Notes: generated by a model from the sequence alone, not told the origin. A stretch of 64,000 bases of DNA from Streptomyces mobaraensis NBRC 13819 = DSM 40847 (GCF_017916255.1 NZ_CP072827.1:124001-188000); one strand, 5' to 3'. Counted from the first letter of the stretch, positions 28,001 to 39,462 are shown. Made by a program: numbers and translations.

Positions 28001-31000
28001 TGCCGCGCCTGCTGCACTGCGAGGAGCCGTCACCGCACGTGGACTGGGCGTCGGGCACCGTACGGATTCCGACGCGCGAGGAGGAGTGGCACCCGGCGCC
28101 CGGCGGCCCGCGCCGGGCAGGGGTGTCCGCGTTCGGCATCGGCGGGACGAACGCCCACGTCATCCTGGAGGAGGCCGAGGAGGAGAGCACCGAGAAGGCT
28201 TCCCCGGAACGGTCCCGGAGTACGGTGCCCCCTCTGCTGCTGTCGGCCGCCGATCCGCGAGCCCTGCGCGCGCAGGCCGGGCGGGTGGCCTCCCTGCTGC
28301 AGGAGCGGCCCGGGCTGTCCGCGCTGGATGTCGCGTTCTCCCTGGCCACCACCCGAGCGGCGCTCACGCACCGCGCGGCTGTGCCCGTAGGGGACCGCGA
28401 GACGCTGCTGACCGCCCTGGACAGGTGGGCGGCGACCGGGGCCGGACCGGGCAGCGCCGGGACGGGGCGGGGCGCGCCCGCCCGGCGGTTGGCCCTGCTG
28501 TTCTCGGGGCAGGGCTCGCAGCGGCTCGGCATGGGCCGGCACCTGCACGCCGCGTACGGCGACTTCGCGACCGTCTTCGACGCCCTGTGCGAACGGTTCG
28601 ACGGCACCGGTGTCCTGGAACGGCCCCTGCGGTCCGTGCTGTGGGCGGACGGGAACACCGGTGACGCCGCTCTGCTGGACCGGACCGACTTCGCGCAGGC
28701 CGGGCTGTTCGTCTTCGAAGTGGCGCTGTTCCGGCTGCTGGAGTCCTGGGGAGTGCGGCCGTACGCCGTCGCCGGCCATTCCGTGGGCGAGCCGGCGGCA
28801 GCTCATGTCGCGGGCGTCCTGTCGGAGTCGGACGCGGTGGAGCTGGTCGCGGCCCGGGGCCGGCTGATGCGTCACCTCCCCGGCAGTGGCGCCATGGTGG
28901 CCCTGGAGGCCACGGAGGACGAAGCGGCGGAAGAACTGGCGGGGTCGGCACGCGAGTTGGCGATCGCGGCGGTGAACGGTCCGCGGTCGGTGGTCGTCTC
29001 CGGGGAGGAGGACGCGGTGCGGGCCGTCGCGGCCCGGTTCGCCGGGCGCGGACGCCGCACCGCGCGGCTGCGGGCGAGCCACGCCTTCCACTCGCCGCTG
29101 GTGGAACCGATGCTCGCCGAGTTCGGCCGGATCGCGTCGGGGATGGCGTACGGGAGGCCGCGCATCCCGGTGATCTCGACCCTGACGGGGCGCCGGGCGG
29201 ACGGGGACGATCTGCGCTCGGCGGCGTACTGGGTGCGCCAGGCCCGCGAGACCGTACGGTTCGGCGACGCGGTGCGGCACCTCGTGGGCGTCGAGCAGGT
29301 CACCGCCTGCGCCGAGGTGGGCCCCGACGCGCAGCTCACAGCGGCTGCCATGGGCGCCGCCGCCGGGAAGGGGCCGGTGTGCACGGCCACCGCACGGGCC
29401 GGGGTACCGGAGGCGGAGGCGGTACTGACCGCGCTCGGCGAACTGCACGCGCACGGCCTGCCGGTGGACTGGGCCCGGGTGTACGCGGGCAGCGGCGCCC
29501 GGCGGGTGGACCTGCCCACCTACCCCTTCCAGCGGCAGCGCTACTGGCTGGACGACACGGTCACCGCCTCCACCACCCCCGTGTCGGCCGGCGGCGGGCA
29601 CCCTCTGCTGACCGGGGCGACCACCGTTCCCGGCACGGAACGCCTGCTGTGCACCGGCCACCTCTCCGTCGCGGCCCAGCCGTGGCTGCGCGACCACGTC
29701 GTCGCCGGGCGGGTGCTCGTACCCGCCGCCGCCTTCGCCGAGATGCTGGTCCACGCGGGCGACCTGTGCGGGCTGGACGTCGTCGAGGACTTCGTGCTGC
29801 CGACCCCGCTGCCCCTGGCCGGATCGGGGGAAGGGGTCCGGATACAGGTGGCGCTCGGCGAACCGGACGCCTCCGGCCGCCGTACCGCCGACGTCCGCTC
29901 CCGCCCGTGGGAGGCGGGCCCGCTCGGCGCCTGGACGCACCACGCGACCGGGCGGCTCGGCCCGGCCACCAGCCGGGGAGAGCACGATTCCGGTGCCTCC
30001 GTGTGGCCGGCCCCGGGTGCCGTGCCCGTGGACCTCACGGATGCGTATGACCGCCTGGCCGACGCCGGTTACGCGTACGGCCCCGCCTTCCGGGGTGTCT
30101 CGGCCGTCTGGCGGGGGCCGGACGGGGAGGTGTTCGCCGACGTCCGGCTGCCCGGGGCGACGCGCGCCGAGGCCGGCCGGTACGGCGTGCACCCCGCCCT
30201 TCTGGACGCCGCCCTGCACGCGTCGCTGCTCGCCGCGCCGCCCACCGGTCCCGCCTGGATGCCGTTCGCCTGGCGCGGCCTGAGGGTGTACGCGGTCGGT
30301 GCCACGGCACTGCGCGTCCGCACGCGCGCCACCGGCACCGGCACGGTCTCCGTGGAGCTCGCCGATCCGGCGGGGAGGCCGGTGGCCGAGGTGGAGTCCC
30401 TGACCACCCGGGCGGTGCCGGCGGCCACCGACGCCGCGGCCCGGGGACTGTACGGCCTGCGATGGACCGGCGTTCCGGCCGGCGGCGACGGGCCGCCCCT
30501 GTCCGTGGCGGACCCCGACGACCTCGGCCTGCGCTCCGCGCTCCCCGCACCGCCGGCCGGACGGCGCGACGTCCCCGAGGCGGTGACGGTCTCCCTGTCC
30601 TCCCGCTCCACGGACCCGGACCCGGTCGCGGACGCCCATGCCCTGACGGCACGCGCCCTGGCCGTGCTCCGAGCCCGCCTGTCCGCCCCGGCCGCGCCCG
30701 GATCGCGCCTCGTCGTGGTGACCCGTGGCGCCACCTCCGCGACGCCGGACCTGCCGGCCGCGGCGGTATGGGGCCTGGCGCGTTCCGCGCAGGCGGAGTA
30801 TCCCGGGCGCCTCACGGTCGTGGACACCGACGGCCGGCCCGAGTCGCTGCGCCTCCTGCCCGCCGCCGTCGCCACCGGCGAACCCCAACTCTCCCTGGTG
30901 GAAGGAGCGGTGCTCGTCCCCCGGCTCGTCGGCTCGGAGTCCCGGCCGGGCGGTTTTCCGGCAGAGGGCACAGTCCTGATGACAGGAGGCACCGGAGCCC

Positions 31001-32982
31001 TCGGCGGCCTGCTGGCCCGGCACCTCGTCGCCCGGCACCACGTCCGCCGCCTCGTCCTCGTCAGCCGTCAGGGCACGCGGTCGCGGGCCGCGCGGCGGCT
31101 GCGGGCGGAGCTGGCGGAGTCCGGCGCCCGCGTGGACGTGATCGCGTGCGATGCCGCCGACCGCCCCCGGCTGGCCGGCGTCGTGCGGACGTACGCGCAC
31201 GAGCTGAGCGCCGTCGTGCACGCGGCCGGGGTCCTGGACGACGGCGTGCTGGAGTCCCTGACGCCCGGGCGGCTCGCGGCGGTGCTGCGGCCGAAGGCCG
31301 ACGCCGCCTGGAACCTCCACGAGCTGACGAAGGTCCTGCCCCTGTCGCACTTCGTCCTCTTCTCCTCGGCGGCCGGCCTGCTGGGCACCGCCGGCCAGGC
31401 CAACTACGCCGCCGCGAACGCCTTCCTGGACGCCCTCGCACACCACCGCGCCGCCCTCGGCCTGCCCGCGCTCTCCCTCGCCTGGGGCCCGTGGGCGGGC
31501 GGGGAGGGGATGGCGGCACGCACCCCGGACCGCGGCCAGGGCCTGGGCGGCGTGCTGCGGGCCGTCTCCCCCGCACAGGGCCTGGCGATGTTCGACGCCG
31601 CGCTGGGCAGCGGTGAACCGGTGCTCGCCCCGCTGCTGCTGGACCGTTCCCAGCGGGCGGAGACCGCCGGGCGCCCGGTGCCGCCGCCGCTGCGCGGGCT
31701 GTTGCGCGCGGCCCGTCCGGCGGCCGGGGCGGGCGACGCACCCGGAGGCGACGCACCCGGAAGCGCGGCCGGAGCCTGGCGCGAACGGCTCGCCGCGCTG
31801 CCCGTACCCGACCGGGCGCCGGCCCTGCTGGAGCTCGTCCGCGAGGAAGCCGCCACGGTGCTCGGCCATGCCGGGGCGGACGCCGTGGCCCCCGAACACC
31901 CCTTCACCGAGCTGGGATTCGACTCTCTGACGGGAGTGCACCTGCGCAACCGTCTGAGTACGCTCACCGGTCTGCCGTTGCCCGCCACGGTCGTGTTCGA
32001 GCGGCCCAGCGCCGCGGAGCTGGCCGGCCATCTCCACCAGGAGTTGAGCGCTCTGCTCGACGACGCCGCCACGACCGGACCGGCCGCACCAGGGACAACG
32101 CCGCGACCGCCGCAGACCCTCGCCTCCCTCTACCGGCGCGTGTGCGAGACGGGCGACGTCGTCTCGGCGATGCACATGCTGGTGACCGCCTCACTCGCCG
32201 TGCCCGCCTTCGAACGCGCCGACAGCGCCCCGCACGAGCTCGCACCCCTGAAGCTCGCCGCAGGCACCGCCGGTCCCGCGCTCGTGTGCTTCCCCGGCTT
32301 CTCCCCCGCCCTCGGCCGCCCCTGGCACGCCGCGCTGGCCGCCTCCTTCGACGGCGAGCGGGACGTTCTCGAGATCCGGCACCCGGGCGTCGTCCACGGC
32401 CGGGCCGTTCCGCGCGACTGGGAGACCCTCGTCGACCTGCACGCCGGCACCGTGCGCAAGCACCTCGGCGACCGCCCGTACGCCGTCCTCGGCTCCTCGA
32501 TGGGCGGCTGCCCGGCGCACTCGGTGGCCGCGCGCCTCGCGGCGACCGGCACACCGCCGGTCGGCCTCGTTCTCCTCGACAGCCACCACGTCACCCCCGA
32601 CCTCGAACACGAGCCGTGGCTGCTCGCCCTGCCCGCCCGCCTCCCGCTGCGGATGGGCGAACGCTTCGACACGGCCGTGGACGACATGTCCATGGCCGCC
32701 CTCGGCGCCTACACCCGCATCGCCCGCGGTTGGCGGCCGGAACCCATGGACGTCCCCACCCTCCTGCTCCGCGCCGGCGATCCGCTGCCGAAGCCGTCGA
32801 TCGACGGCGGGCTCCACCCGGCGACCAGGGAGCCGCGAACCTCGTGGCCGGTGCCGCACACCACCGTGCACGTCCCCGGTGACCACTGGAGCATGACCGA
32901 GGAGCACGCCGACACGACCGCGCAGGCGATCAGGGCATGGCTCGGCACGCCGCTCACGACCGCTCCCGACAACCGGGTCTGA
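25009..32982 (+). CDS. Type I polyketide synthase: acyl-ligase-ACP-KS-AT(malonyl)-DH-KR-ACP-TE
   Basis: 2657 aa from ATG 25009. Residues 1-517 are an acyl-CoA-ligase-type loading domain ([29 protein letters not shown] Lys). ACP1 is at about 530-610 with GITSL, Ser kept. KS at 628-1054 has [15 protein letters not shown] and KSNIGHT. AT at about 1160-1475 has GHSVGE and HAFHS, the pattern for malonyl-CoA. DH at about 1530-1805 has [10 protein letters not shown] and a later Asp ([10 protein letters not shown]). KR at about 1985-2175 has TGGTGALGG, the LDD motif of B-type ketoreductases, and a Ser-Tyr-Asn active site. ACP2 has GFDSL, and TE at 2400-2654 has LGSSMGG and GDHWSM. There is no ER, so the expected output is a starter acid lengthened by two carbons as an alpha,beta-unsaturated acid, released by its own TE. 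The starter identity is unknown. Confidence 0.95.
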   Translation: MTEVRGELIRALPGVLEARAARAGHTTAFLDARRCVTYRELEARTRRLAGHLVRLGVRRGDRVALVMGNRVEMAEGSLAVLRAGAVGVPLDSGATDAELAYFLDDCGAVAVVTEETLLPRVSRSAGVRILVGGSDAVPEGAAAGTHSFERLAASDPGCAPRDDLGLDEPAWILYTSGTTGRSKGVVCGQRAALWSVAAAYVPSWGLGPQDRLLWPLPMFHAYAHSLCLLGVVAVGASAYLLDRGASVVRALEEQRCSVVAGVPATYRLLTSAFRDAPRPPAGLRLCVTGGAPCPPGLRADVEELLGVPLLDGYGSTETCGKITVERLGGSGEGGLPVPGVEVRLTDPTGDGDVAGGEEGEIRVRGPNLMLGYHDRPDETARAVRDGWYRTGDLGRRERHGGLRVTGRVKELIIRGGENVNPVEVEHVLLGCPGVVDAAVVGRPHDTLGEVPVAFVVADPRRGVDPDRVRALCRERLSDFKVPDEVYETDAVPRTPSGKTDRPALARQLAEGPGPAREATASALRRRLSALSPSGRYDAVLRLVLATVAHASGAPEREPEPGRSFTSFGITSLGGVLLRDRLGTATGLELPATLVFDHPTPAAVAAFLETALLGGPVPDGQGTRASSAEPVAIVAMACRYPGGVTSPEDLWRLVADGVDATSDLPADRGWDPSALHDRDPDRLGTSVTRRGGFLRGAADFDAAFFGMSPREALATDPQQRLLLETTWEVCERAGIDPTSLRGTDTGVFVGVMHDDYAGRFLHRGPHELEAHLALGSAGSVASGRVAYVMDLRGPAVTVDTACSSSLVAMDSAARALRSGECSLAVAGGVTVMATPASFVAFSRLRGLAPDGRCKPFSAAADGTAWAEGVGVVLLERLSDARRNGHPVLAVLRGSAVASDGASNGLTAPSGPAQQEVIRRALAAAGLSPADVDTVETHGTGTALGDPVEARALQAAYGKERPGGRPLWLGALKSNIGHTQAAAGVGGVIKTVMAMRHGRLPRLLHCEEPSPHVDWASGTVRIPTREEEWHPAPGGPRRAGVSAFGIGGTNAHVILEEAEEESTEKASPERSRSTVPPLLLSAADPRALRAQAGRVASLLQERPGLSALDVAFSLATTRAALTHRAAVPVGDRETLLTALDRWAATGAGPGSAGTGRGAPARRLALLFSGQGSQRLGMGRHLHAAYGDFATVFDALCERFDGTGVLERPLRSVLWADGNTGDAALLDRTDFAQAGLFVFEVALFRLLESWGVRPYAVAGHSVGEPAAAHVAGVLSESDAVELVAARGRLMRHLPGSGAMVALEATEDEAAEELAGSARELAIAAVNGPRSVVVSGEEDAVRAVAARFAGRGRRTARLRASHAFHSPLVEPMLAEFGRIASGMAYGRPRIPVISTLTGRRADGDDLRSAAYWVRQARETVRFGDAVRHLVGVEQVTACAEVGPDAQLTAAAMGAAAGKGPVCTATARAGVPEAEAVLTALGELHAHGLPVDWARVYAGSGARRVDLPTYPFQRQRYWLDDTVTASTTPVSAGGGHPLLTGATTVPGTERLLCTGHLSVAAQPWLRDHVVAGRVLVPAAAFAEMLVHAGDLCGLDVVEDFVLPTPLPLAGSGEGVRIQVALGEPDASGRRTADVRSRPWEAGPLGAWTHHATGRLGPATSRGEHDSGASVWPAPGAVPVDLTDAYDRLADAGYAYGPAFRGVSAVWRGPDGEVFADVRLPGATRAEAGRYGVHPALLDAALHASLLAAPPTGPAWMPFAWRGLRVYAVGATALRVRTRATGTGTVSVELADPAGRPVAEVESLTTRAVPAATDAAARGLYGLRWTGVPAGGDGPPLSVADPDDLGLRSALPAPPAGRRDVPEAVTVSLSSRSTDPDPVADAHALTARALAVLRARLSAPAAPGSRLVVVTRGATSATPDLPAAAVWGLARSAQAEYPGRLTVVDTDGRPESLRLLPAAVATGEPQLSLVEGAVLVPRLVGSESRPGGFPAEGTVLMTGGTGALGGLLARHLVARHHVRRLVLVSRQGTRSRAARRLRAELAESGARVDVIACDAADRPRLAGVVRTYAHELSAVVHAAGVLDDGVLESLTPGRLAAVLRPKADAAWNLHELTKVLPLSHFVLFSSAAGLLGTAGQANYAAANAFLDALAHHRAALGLPALSLAWGPWAGGEGMAARTPDRGQGLGGVLRAVSPAQGLAMFDAALGSGEPVLAPLLLDRSQRAETAGRPVPPPLRGLLRAARPAAGAGDAPGGDAPGSAAGAWRERLAALPVPDRAPALLELVREEAATVLGHAGADAVAPEHPFTELGFDSLTGVHLRNRLSTLTGLPLPATVVFERPSAAELAGHLHQELSALLDDAATTGPAAPGTTPRPPQTLASLYRRVCETGDVVSAMHMLVTASLAVPAFERADSAPHELAPLKLAAGTAGPALVCFPGFSPALGRPWHAALAASFDGERDVLEIRHPGVVHGRAVPRDWETLVDLHAGTVRKHLGDRPYAVLGSSMGGCPAHSVAARLAATGTPPVGLVLLDSHHVTPDLEHEPWLLALPARLPLRMGERFDTAVDDMSMAALGAYTRIARGWRPEPMDVPTLLLRAGDPLPKPSIDGGLHPATREPRTSWPVPHTTVHVPGDHWSMTEEHADTTAQAIRAWLGTPLTTAPDNRV

Positions 32983-33073
32983 CCGAACGCCCCTTTCAAC
33001 AGGCGTGCCCCGCACGGCGCATCCGTGTGGCGGTGCAGCGCGTCGCCGAGCGACCCGGGTGTCCCACCGGCAA

Positions 33074-33727
33074 CTACCGCGCGAATACGCCTTGCTGGTG
33101 ACTTGATACCGAATGCGCGCCGGTTCCGCGGCCGGCGGCCGGAGGGGTGCGCGGCCGTAGACGTTCTCCTTGGGGCCCGAACAGGATCAGGTACTCGACC
33201 GGTCCGGCGGACCCCGCGTTCGCGACGCCGTGGGGGACGCGGGTGTCGAACTCGACGACGTCCCCGGCGGTCAGGACGAGGTCCTGGTCGCCGAGTGCGA
33301 GCCACAACCGCCCGTACAGCACGCACAACCACTCGTAGCCCTCGTGGGACACCTGCCGGGGCCGCCCGGGCGGCTTCGCGACCGCGGGCAGGACGTGCTT
33401 GTGGGCGTGCAGGCCGCCGACGTACGGGGTCAGCGGCAACACCGCCTTGTCGTCGCCGAAGCTGTGCGGCGCCGTGCCGCGGGGCTCGGCCGCGGGGGCG
33501 GGCGCGGTGCCGGCCAACTCGTCCAGGGCGACCGCGTACTCCTTCGCCAGCCGCAACACCACCTCCAGGGTGGGCTTGCGCCGGCCGGTCTCGATCCGCG
33601 ACAGCGTGCTGGACGAGATGCCGGTCGCGCGGCCGACATCGGCCAGTGTGACGCCACGGCGCTCGCGCACGGCCCGCAGTCGCGGCCCCATCGCCGTCAG
33701 CCTCCGGGTCACGTCGTCATCCGCCAC
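33074..33727 (-). CDS. XRE-family regulator with C-terminal cupin domain
   Basis: 217 aa from GTG 33727, with GGGAGGG about 10 nt upstream. Residues about 12-70 are a Cro/C1-type helix-turn-helix (LRAVRERRGVTLADVGRATG, then SSSTLSRIETGRRKPTLE). Residues about 110-190 form a small cupin barrel (HEGYEWLCVLYGRLWL, LTAGDVVEFDTRVPHGVAN) that usually binds a small-molecule effector. It is convergent with the PKS gene and divergent from an epoxide-hydrolase-like gene, so its nearest target is probably that gene. A role in the peptide cluster is possible but not shown. Confidence 0.9.
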   Translation of the reverse strand: MADDDVTRRLTAMGPRLRAVRERRGVTLADVGRATGISSSTLSRIETGRRKPTLEVVLRLAKEYAVALDELAGTAPAPAAEPRGTAPHSFGDDKAVLPLTPYVGGLHAHKHVLPAVAKPPGRPRQVSHEGYEWLCVLYGRLWLALGDQDLVLTAGDVVEFDTRVPHGVANAGSAGPVEYLILFGPQGERLRPRTPPAAGRGTGAHSVSSHQQGVFAR

Positions 33728-33872
33728 CGTGCCCGTTCCCTCCCGCCGTGCCGCTTCGCCGCCCTGTCTCGCACCCTTGCCAGTATGGCAACGCCGATCG
33801 CGCCGAGTGGCCGCGGCGTCGCATGATCGACGGGTTCCCGCCGGCCGCCCGCGAACCGAGGAGAAGTCCGCC

Positions 33873-34889
33873 ATGCGATCCGACCCGTCCACCGCACTCC
33901 GCCACCGCACCGTCGAGGTCCCGGCCGGGCGCCTTCACCTGGTCGAGCAGGGCACCGGCCCGTTGGTCCTGCTCGTCCACGGCTTCCCCGAGTCCTGGTA
34001 CTCCTGGCGCCGCCAACTCCCGGCCCTGGCCGCGGCCGGCTACCGGGCGGTGGCGATCGACGTGCGCGGCTACGGCCGCTCCTCCAAGCCCGCGCGGACC
34101 GACGCCTACCGGATGCTGGACCTGGTGGCGGACAACGTCGCCCTCGTGCACGCCCTCGGCGAGGAGAGCGCGGTGGTCGTCGGCCACGACTGGGGCTCCA
34201 CCATCGCCGCCACCTCCGCCCTGCTCCACCCCGAGGTCTTCCGGGCCGTCGGCCTGCTGAGCGTCCCCTACGCGCCGCCCGGCGGCCCCCGCCCCACCGA
34301 CGTCTTCGGCCGAATCGGCGGGCCCGGGCAGGAGTTCTACGTCTCGTACTTCCAGGAGCCCGGCCGCGCCGAGAGGGAGATCGAGCCCGACGTCCGCGGC
34401 TGGCTCGCGGGCTTCTACGCGGCCCTGTCCGCCGACACCATGCCCGCCGAGGACGAGCCCGACCCGCACTTCGTCGTCCGCGGCGGCCGGTTGCGCGACC
34501 GCTTCCCAGCCGGCCCGCTCCCGGCCTGGCTGGGCGAGGACGACCTCGACGTCTACGCCGGGGAGTTCGAGCGCACCGGCCTGACCGGCGCCCTCAACCG
34601 CTACCGCAACATGGACCGCGACTGGGAAGACCTCGCCCCGCACCGCGGAGCCCCGATCAGGCAGCCTGCCCTGTTCATCGGCGGCGCCCTGGACGCCTCC
34701 ACCACCTGGATGTCCGACGCCATCGACGCCTACCCCACCACCCTCCCCCGCCTGTCCGCCTCCCACATCCTGGAAGGCTGCGGCCACTGGATCCAGCAGG
34801 AACGCCCCGACGAGGTCAACGACCTGCTGACCGACTGGCTCGCCACGGAGGCGGGCCCCTGTTCCGCGGGAGGCAGGCCCCATGCCTGA
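33873..34889 (+). CDS. Alpha/beta hydrolase, epoxide-hydrolase-like
   Basis: 338 aa from ATG 33873 with GAGGAG upstream. It shows HGFPESWYSW (oxyanion-hole HGxP), the nucleophile elbow GHDWGS with Asp as in epoxide hydrolases and haloalkane dehalogenases, and a late His (GCGHWIQQERP). Epoxide hydrolases of this family form an ester with the Asp and then hydrolyse it to a diol. It is transcribed away from the XRE-cupin gene, its likely regulator. It could detoxify or tailor, but nothing ties it to the PKS product. Confidence 0.88.
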   Translation: MRSDPSTALRHRTVEVPAGRLHLVEQGTGPLVLLVHGFPESWYSWRRQLPALAAAGYRAVAIDVRGYGRSSKPARTDAYRMLDLVADNVALVHALGEESAVVVGHDWGSTIAATSALLHPEVFRAVGLLSVPYAPPGGPRPTDVFGRIGGPGQEFYVSYFQEPGRAEREIEPDVRGWLAGFYAALSADTMPAEDEPDPHFVVRGGRLRDRFPAGPLPAWLGEDDLDVYAGEFERTGLTGALNRYRNMDRDWEDLAPHRGAPIRQPALFIGGALDASTTWMSDAIDAYPTTLPRLSASHILEGCGHWIQQERPDEVNDLLTDWLATEAGPCSAGGRPHA

Positions 34890-35381
34890 CAAGCCCGCGA
34901 TCGTCCCGACTGCCGACCGGCCCCCACCAGCTGCTCCGAGCGCGGACGTCGGCGAACCGGCCACGCCGCCGGCCCCGGACACACGGCGGTTGGGGCCCAG
35001 GCGCCGCAGGGCCGCTCCGGATGCCGCCGGCGTCCGGCCGGTGACCTGTCACGGTCCGCCCGCCGCGGGCGCCGTCATCGCGGCGCCGCCGCCGGGTGCG
35101 CGGGCGGACACGGCGAAGGCCCGGGTGTCGGCTGCCGCGGTCCGCGGCCGGGACCTTCGGCCCTTCTGATGTGCGCCCGGTAGGCCCTCCGCGGACCCCG
35201 CGGCGCGCGTCAGCCTGTAGCTGGGAACCGGGAAACGAGACGGCGGGCGAACGGGCGGCGGGCAGCCGCACCGGCTCCCCCTGCCGCACCGCCCGGGTCT
35301 CCGGCCTGGCCGTCCGCCCGCCCCGGCCCCCTGGCCGGGGACCGGACCGCCGGGGCCGATCCCGACGACAAGGAGACGTTC
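34890..35381. other. Region upstream of phosphoketolase
   Basis: About 490 bp. It contains one exact copy of the dormancy-island site (35150-35163) roughly 220 bp before the phosphoketolase start. An open frame from 34882 to 35169 has low-complexity Pro/Arg/Ala text and no family, and I do not call it a gene. Confidence 0.5.
35150..35163. promoter_or_regulatory. DevR/OsdR-like box upstream of phosphoketolase
   Basis: GGGACCTTCGGCCC, identical to the copy at 49079-49092. The GGGAC...(G)CCC layout resembles the mycobacterial DevR box (GGGACTNNNGNCCC type). Confidence 0.55.
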
Positions 35382-37781
35382 ATGCAGGACGCTACGGAGA
35401 CGACAGGGACGGTCGGCGGCGTGTCCGGCCTCACCGACGACGAACTGCGGGAGCTGGACGCGCACTGGCGGGCCGCGAACTATCTGGCCGCCGGGCAGAT
35501 CTATCTGATGGGCAACCCGCTGCTCACCGAGCCCCTGCGGCCGGAGCACGTCAAACCCCGGCTGCTCGGGCACTGGGGCACTTCGCCCGGTCTGAACCTC
35601 GTGTACACCCACCTCAACCGGGTGATCAAGAAGCGGGGGACGGAAGCGCTCTGCGTCTGGGGACCCGGGCACGGCGGACCGGCTGTGCTGGCCGGCTCCT
35701 GGCTGGAAGGTTCCTACTCCGAGACCTACGCCGACGTCGGCCGCGACGCGGCGGGCATGGAGCGGCTGTTCCGGCAGTTCTCCTTCCCCGGCGGCGTGCC
35801 CAGCCACGTCGCGCCGGAGACGCCGGGATCGATCCACGAGGGCGGGGAGCTCGGCTACGCGCTCTCCCACGCCTACGGCGCCGCGCTGGACAACCCGCAC
35901 CTCGTGGTCGCCTGCGTGATCGGGGACGGCGAGGCGGAGACGGGGCCGTCGGCCGCCTCCTGGCACTCCAACAAGTTCCTCGATCCCGTACGCGACGGTG
36001 CCGTGCTGCCGATCCTCCATCTCAACGGGTACAAGATCGCCAACCCGGCGGTCCTGGCCCGCCTGCCCGAGGCGGAGCTCGACGAACTGCTGCGCGGCTA
36101 CGGTCACGAACCCCTGCACGTGACCGGCGACGACCCCCTCACCGTGCACCGGGCCATGGCCGCCGCCATGGACACCGCCCTCGACCGGATAGCCCTGCTC
36201 CAGCGCACCGCGCGGGAGGAGGGCATGGCCGAACGGGCCCGCTGGCCGGTGATCGTGCTGCGGACGCCCAAGGGCTGGACCGGACCGGCGGAGGTGGACG
36301 GCCTCCCGGTGGAGGGCACGTGGCGTGCCCATCAAGTACCGCTCTCCGAGGTCCGCGACAATCCCGAGCACCTGCGGCAGTTGGAGGCGTGGCTGCGGTC
36401 GTACCGGCCGGAGGAGCTGTTCGACGAGCAGGGGCGTCCCCGCCCGGACGTGCTGGCCTGCGTGCCCGAGGGATCCCGCAGGCTCGGGGCGACCCCGCAC
36501 GCCAACGGCGGCCTGCTGCTGCGCGAGTTGCCCCTTCCCCCGCTCGAACGCTTCGCGGTGCCGGTCGAGAAACCGGGCGGCACCCTGCACGAGCCCACCC
36601 GCGTCCTCGGCGACCTGCTGGAGGAGGTGATGGCGGCCACCTCCGACCGTCGCGACTTCCGTCTCGTGGGCCCTGACGAGACCGCTTCCAACCGGCTGCA
36701 GGCGGTCTACGGTGCGACGGGCAAGGCGTGGCAGGCGGGCACTTTGCCCACTGATGAGCATCTGGACCGGCACGGGCGGGTGATGGAGATCCTGTCCGAG
36801 CACACCTGCCAGGGGTGGCTGGAGGGGTACCTGCTCACCGGGCGGCACGGGCTGTTCTCCTGCTACGAGGCGTTCGTGCACATCGTCGACTCGATGGTCA
36901 ACCAGCACATCAAGTGGCTGCGCGTCTCCCGGCGGCTGCCCTGGCGGCGGCCCATCGCCTCCCTGAACTACCTGCTCACCTCGCACGTGTGGCGCCAGGA
37001 CCACAACGGCTTCTCCCACCAGGACCCCGGGTTCGTCGACCACGTCCTGAACAAGAGCCCCGAAGTCGTGCGGGTGTATCTGCCGCCGGACGCCAACACC
37101 CTGCTGTCCGTCGCCGACCACGCCCTGCGCAGCCGCGACTACGTCAACGTCATCGTCGCCGGCAAACAGCCCTGCTACGACTGGCTCACCCTGGAACAGG
37201 CCCGCGCCCACTGCGCCCGCGGCGCCGGCGTCTGGGAATGGGCCGGCACGGAGGACGGGCGGCGGGAACCCGACGTCGTCCTCGCCTGCGCCGGGGACGT
37301 ACCCACCCAGGAGGTCCTCGCGGCGGCGAGCCTCCTCCGCCACCACTTGCCCGACCTCGCCGTCCGCGTCGTCAACGTCGTGGACCTGGCCCGGCTGCTG
37401 CCGGCCGAGGAACACCCGCACGGCATGACCGACGCCGAGTACGACGCGCTGTTCACCCCGGACAAACCGGTGATCTTCGCGTACCACGGCTACCCGTGGC
37501 TCATCCACCGCCTCACCTACCGGCGGACCGGCCACCACGACCTGCACGTCCGCGGCTACAAGGAGATCGGCACCACGACCACGCCGTTCGACATGCTCGT
37601 CCGCAACGACCTCGACCGCTACCGCCTCGTCATGGACGTCATCGACCGCGTCCCCGGCCTCGCCGCCCGCGCCGCCGCCGTGCGGCAGGCGATGGACGAC
37701 GTCCGGACCCGCCACCACGCCTGGATCCGCGAGCACGGCACGGACCTGCCGGAGGTCGCGGAGTGGGGGTGGTCCGGCTGA
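35382..37781 (+). CDS. xfp: Phosphoketolase (xylulose-5-phosphate/fructose-6-phosphate)
   Basis: 799 aa from ATG 35382 with AAGGAGA upstream, the usual length for the family. This thiamine-diphosphate enzyme cleaves xylulose-5-P (and often fructose-6-P) with phosphate to acetyl-P. Signature text includes [25 protein letters not shown], the ThDP-binding segment [11 protein letters not shown], and GYKIAN. The C-terminal transketolase-like part is complete. Acetyl-P can yield ATP through acetate kinase without oxygen, which fits the fermentative set in this island. A strong hairpin terminator follows at once. Confidence 0.97.
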   Translation: MQDATETTGTVGGVSGLTDDELRELDAHWRAANYLAAGQIYLMGNPLLTEPLRPEHVKPRLLGHWGTSPGLNLVYTHLNRVIKKRGTEALCVWGPGHGGPAVLAGSWLEGSYSETYADVGRDAAGMERLFRQFSFPGGVPSHVAPETPGSIHEGGELGYALSHAYGAALDNPHLVVACVIGDGEAETGPSAASWHSNKFLDPVRDGAVLPILHLNGYKIANPAVLARLPEAELDELLRGYGHEPLHVTGDDPLTVHRAMAAAMDTALDRIALLQRTAREEGMAERARWPVIVLRTPKGWTGPAEVDGLPVEGTWRAHQVPLSEVRDNPEHLRQLEAWLRSYRPEELFDEQGRPRPDVLACVPEGSRRLGATPHANGGLLLRELPLPPLERFAVPVEKPGGTLHEPTRVLGDLLEEVMAATSDRRDFRLVGPDETASNRLQAVYGATGKAWQAGTLPTDEHLDRHGRVMEILSEHTCQGWLEGYLLTGRHGLFSCYEAFVHIVDSMVNQHIKWLRVSRRLPWRRPIASLNYLLTSHVWRQDHNGFSHQDPGFVDHVLNKSPEVVRVYLPPDANTLLSVADHALRSRDYVNVIVAGKQPCYDWLTLEQARAHCARGAGVWEWAGTEDGRREPDVVLACAGDVPTQEVLAAASLLRHHLPDLAVRVVNVVDLARLLPAEEHPHGMTDAEYDALFTPDKPVIFAYHGYPWLIHRLTYRRTGHHDLHVRGYKEIGTTTTPFDMLVRNDLDRYRLVMDVIDRVPGLAARAAAVRQAMDDVRTRHHAWIREHGTDLPEVAEWGWSG

Positions 37782-37790
37782 CGGACGGCG

Positions 37791-37834
37791 CAAGCCGCTC
37801 CTCCGGCCCGCGGGTGGGCCGGAGGAGCGGCTTG
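37791..37834. terminator. Hairpin terminator after phosphoketolase
   Basis: Perfect 19-bp arms (37791-37809 and 37816-37834) with a 6-nt loop, starting 9 bp after the stop codon. Confidence 0.85.
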
Positions 37835-37958
37835 TCCGTCAACGCGGCCTGTCCCTACTGGCCGGCGCCCCCCGAACAGGCAAGCGAGCCGCCCTTCGAT
37901 CAGGTGGCGGCGCGTGCGGAGGCTCATCGGTACGTCGGTGCCCGGGAAACCTCCCACC

Positions 37959-38282
37959 ATGAAGAGCCTCAGGTTCACCGCCCGTGCCGTACTGACCGCC
38001 GGCGCCGCGTTCCTCCTGCTGACCGGGCCCGCCCTTGACGCGCAAGCGGCCACCGGCACGTTCGTCTACGACCGGATCGACGGCACCCATGGGACGATCA
38101 CGAACCCGGTCGACGGCGTGTGCTACGACTTCGACACGCCGGCCCGGGGCGCCGACAACCAGACCGACACCGACGCCGTCGTGTACGACACCTACGGCTG
38201 CGGCGGCACCAGGCAGCCGTTGCCGAAGCGCACCGGCGAGTCATGGGGGACGTACAGGGGGGAGAGTGTGGTGTTCGGCTGA
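37959..38282 (+). CDS. Small secreted protein of unknown function
   Basis: 107 aa from ATG 37959, chosen because it gives a clean signal peptide (MKSLRFTARAVLTAGAAFLL, then cleavage after AQA). The mature part of about 78 residues begins ATGTFVYDRIDG and has two Cys (GVCYDF, YGCGG) that could form one disulfide. Many Streptomyces have short secreted proteins of this general look, but I do not recognise a named family. It lies after the phosphoketolase terminator and so has its own promoter. Confidence 0.7.
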   Translation: MKSLRFTARAVLTAGAAFLLLTGPALDAQAATGTFVYDRIDGTHGTITNPVDGVCYDFDTPARGADNQTDTDAVVYDTYGCGGTRQPLPKRTGESWGTYRGESVVFG

Positions 38283-38303
38283 CGGCCCAGGTGCGTGGGG
38301 TGG

Positions 38304-39008
38304 TCACAACCGACTCGTGTCGGACTGCTGCCGGCGCTCGGCCCTGGCCTCCGTGGCGATGACCGCCGCCTGGACGCGGCGTTCCACACCCAGTTTGGCG
38401 AGCAGCCGCGAGATGTGGTTCTTGACCGTCTTCTCGGCGAGGTAGAGCCGCTTGCCGATCTCGCGGTTGGTCAGGCCGTCGCCGATCAGGTCGAGGATCT
38501 CGCGCTCCCGCTCGGTCAGCGAGGTCAGGGCCGCCGGCTCCGGCGGCTCCGGCGCGGTCGTCTGGCCGCGGAGCTTGGCCATGAGCCGGGTGGTGGCGCC
38601 GGGGTCCAGGGTGGACTGCCCGCCGGCGACGGTACGGACCGCCGTCACCAGGTCCGTACCGCTGATCTGCTTGAGGACGTACCCCGAGGCGCCGGCCATG
38701 ACGGCGTCCAGCAGGGCCTCCTCGTCGTCGAAGGAGGTGAGCATGAGGCAGCCGAGCCCCGGTACGCGCGAGCGCAGTTCGCGGCAGACGCCGACCCCGT
38801 CGCCGTCCGGGAGCCGCACGTCCAGCACCGCGACCTTCGGGCGGAGCGCGGGGATGCGGACCAGGGCCTGCTCGACGGTGCCGGCCTCGCCGACCACGAC
38901 GAGGTCGTCCTCGGCCTCCACCAGGTCGCGGATGCCGCGCCGGACGACCTCGTGGTCGTCGAGGAGGAACACGGTCACCGGCTCGGTGGCCGTCGCGTCG
39001 TCGGTCAC
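38304..39008 (-). CDS. NarL/LuxR-type response regulator, DevR/OsdR-like
   Basis: 234 aa from GTG 39008, overlapping the stop of the upstream gene by GTGA. The receiver domain has the acidic pair in LLDDHEVV and the phospho-acceptor Asp in [11 protein letters not shown]. The C-terminal LuxR helix-turn-helix is [20 protein letters not shown], with [20 protein letters not shown] as in DevR. M. tuberculosis DevR (DosR) and S. coelicolor OsdR switch on dormancy/hypoxia genes. The genes around this one are members of those regulons, and repeated DevR-like sites precede them. It is probably the local master regulator, paired with the GAF kinase just upstream. Confidence 0.93.
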   Translation of the reverse strand: MTDDATATEPVTVFLLDDHEVVRRGIRDLVEAEDDLVVVGEAGTVEQALVRIPALRPKVAVLDVRLPDGDGVGVCRELRSRVPGLGCLMLTSFDDEEALLDAVMAGASGYVLKQISGTDLVTAVRTVAGGQSTLDPGATTRLMAKLRGQTTAPEPPEPAALTSLTEREREILDLIGDGLTNREIGKRLYLAEKTVKNHISRLLAKLGVERRVQAAVIATEARAERRQQSDTSRL

Positions 39009-39412
39009 GCTGTCTCCGTCCTGATGCGGTAGCCCGTCACCAAGTCGAGGCTGATGCTCACCGTATGGGCCATCTCGCCGCCGATCCAGGGGGTGAGGGC
39101 GGCCTGGTAGCGGCTCTGCAGGGCCGGATCGGTCACCAGGTGCGCGGCGCCGGTCACGACCACGCTCCATCCGGTGCGCCGTTCGTTGTCGAGTTCGTCC
39201 GCCTCGTAGGCGACCACCGCGCCGTCCCGGGCCGGGCCGAGCAGCGCGGCACCGGTGTGGGCACGGATGATGATCCGGTCGTCCATGAGGACGTGGTTGA
39301 CGGGGCGGATGGCGGGCAGCGCCTGGTGGCTGAAGACCAGACGTCCGATCTGCGCGCCCTTCAGCAGTGCGAGCGCTTCCTGACGCGGGAGCGGCTCGGT
39401 GATGGGGGCCAT
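39005..39412 (-). CDS. Pyridoxamine-5'-phosphate-oxidase-like flavin-binding split-barrel protein
   Basis: 135 aa from ATG 39412. The PNPOx-like split barrel is recognised from the early Gly-Arg-Leu strand ([20 protein letters not shown]), [32 protein letters not shown] and a C-terminal GYRIR strand. Related proteins bind FMN, F420 or heme, and several are in the M. tuberculosis DosR regulon. It is translationally coupled to the response regulator gene (GTGA), which is unusual and suggests fixed stoichiometry or shared sensing. A palindromic site lies 37 bp upstream. Confidence 0.87.
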   Translation of the reverse strand: MAPITEPLPRQEALALLKGAQIGRLVFSHQALPAIRPVNHVLMDDRIIIRAHTGAALLGPARDGAVVAYEADELDNERRTGWSVVVTGAAHLVTDPALQSRYQAALTPWIGGEMAHTVSISLDLVTGYRIRTETA

Positions 39413-39448
39413 GCCCCCAGTAGACGTATCACCCGGGCCGGACGGACA

Positions 39449-39462
39449 GGGCCGAACGGCCC
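39449..39462. promoter_or_regulatory. Palindromic site upstream of the PNPOx-like/response-regulator pair
   Basis: GGGCCGAACGGCCC has arms GGGCC/GGCCC around GAAC. It resembles the reverse of the island's GGGACCTTCGGCCC site. The position suits autoregulation by the response regulator. Confidence 0.45.

Noticed and set aside
24820..32175. Long antisense open frames over the PKS
   Set aside because: Same shadow effect; the plus strand carries full PKS motifs throughout.
34882..35169. A 95-codon frame upstream of phosphoketolase
   Set aside because: Pro/Ala/Arg low-complexity text that runs across a likely regulatory site.
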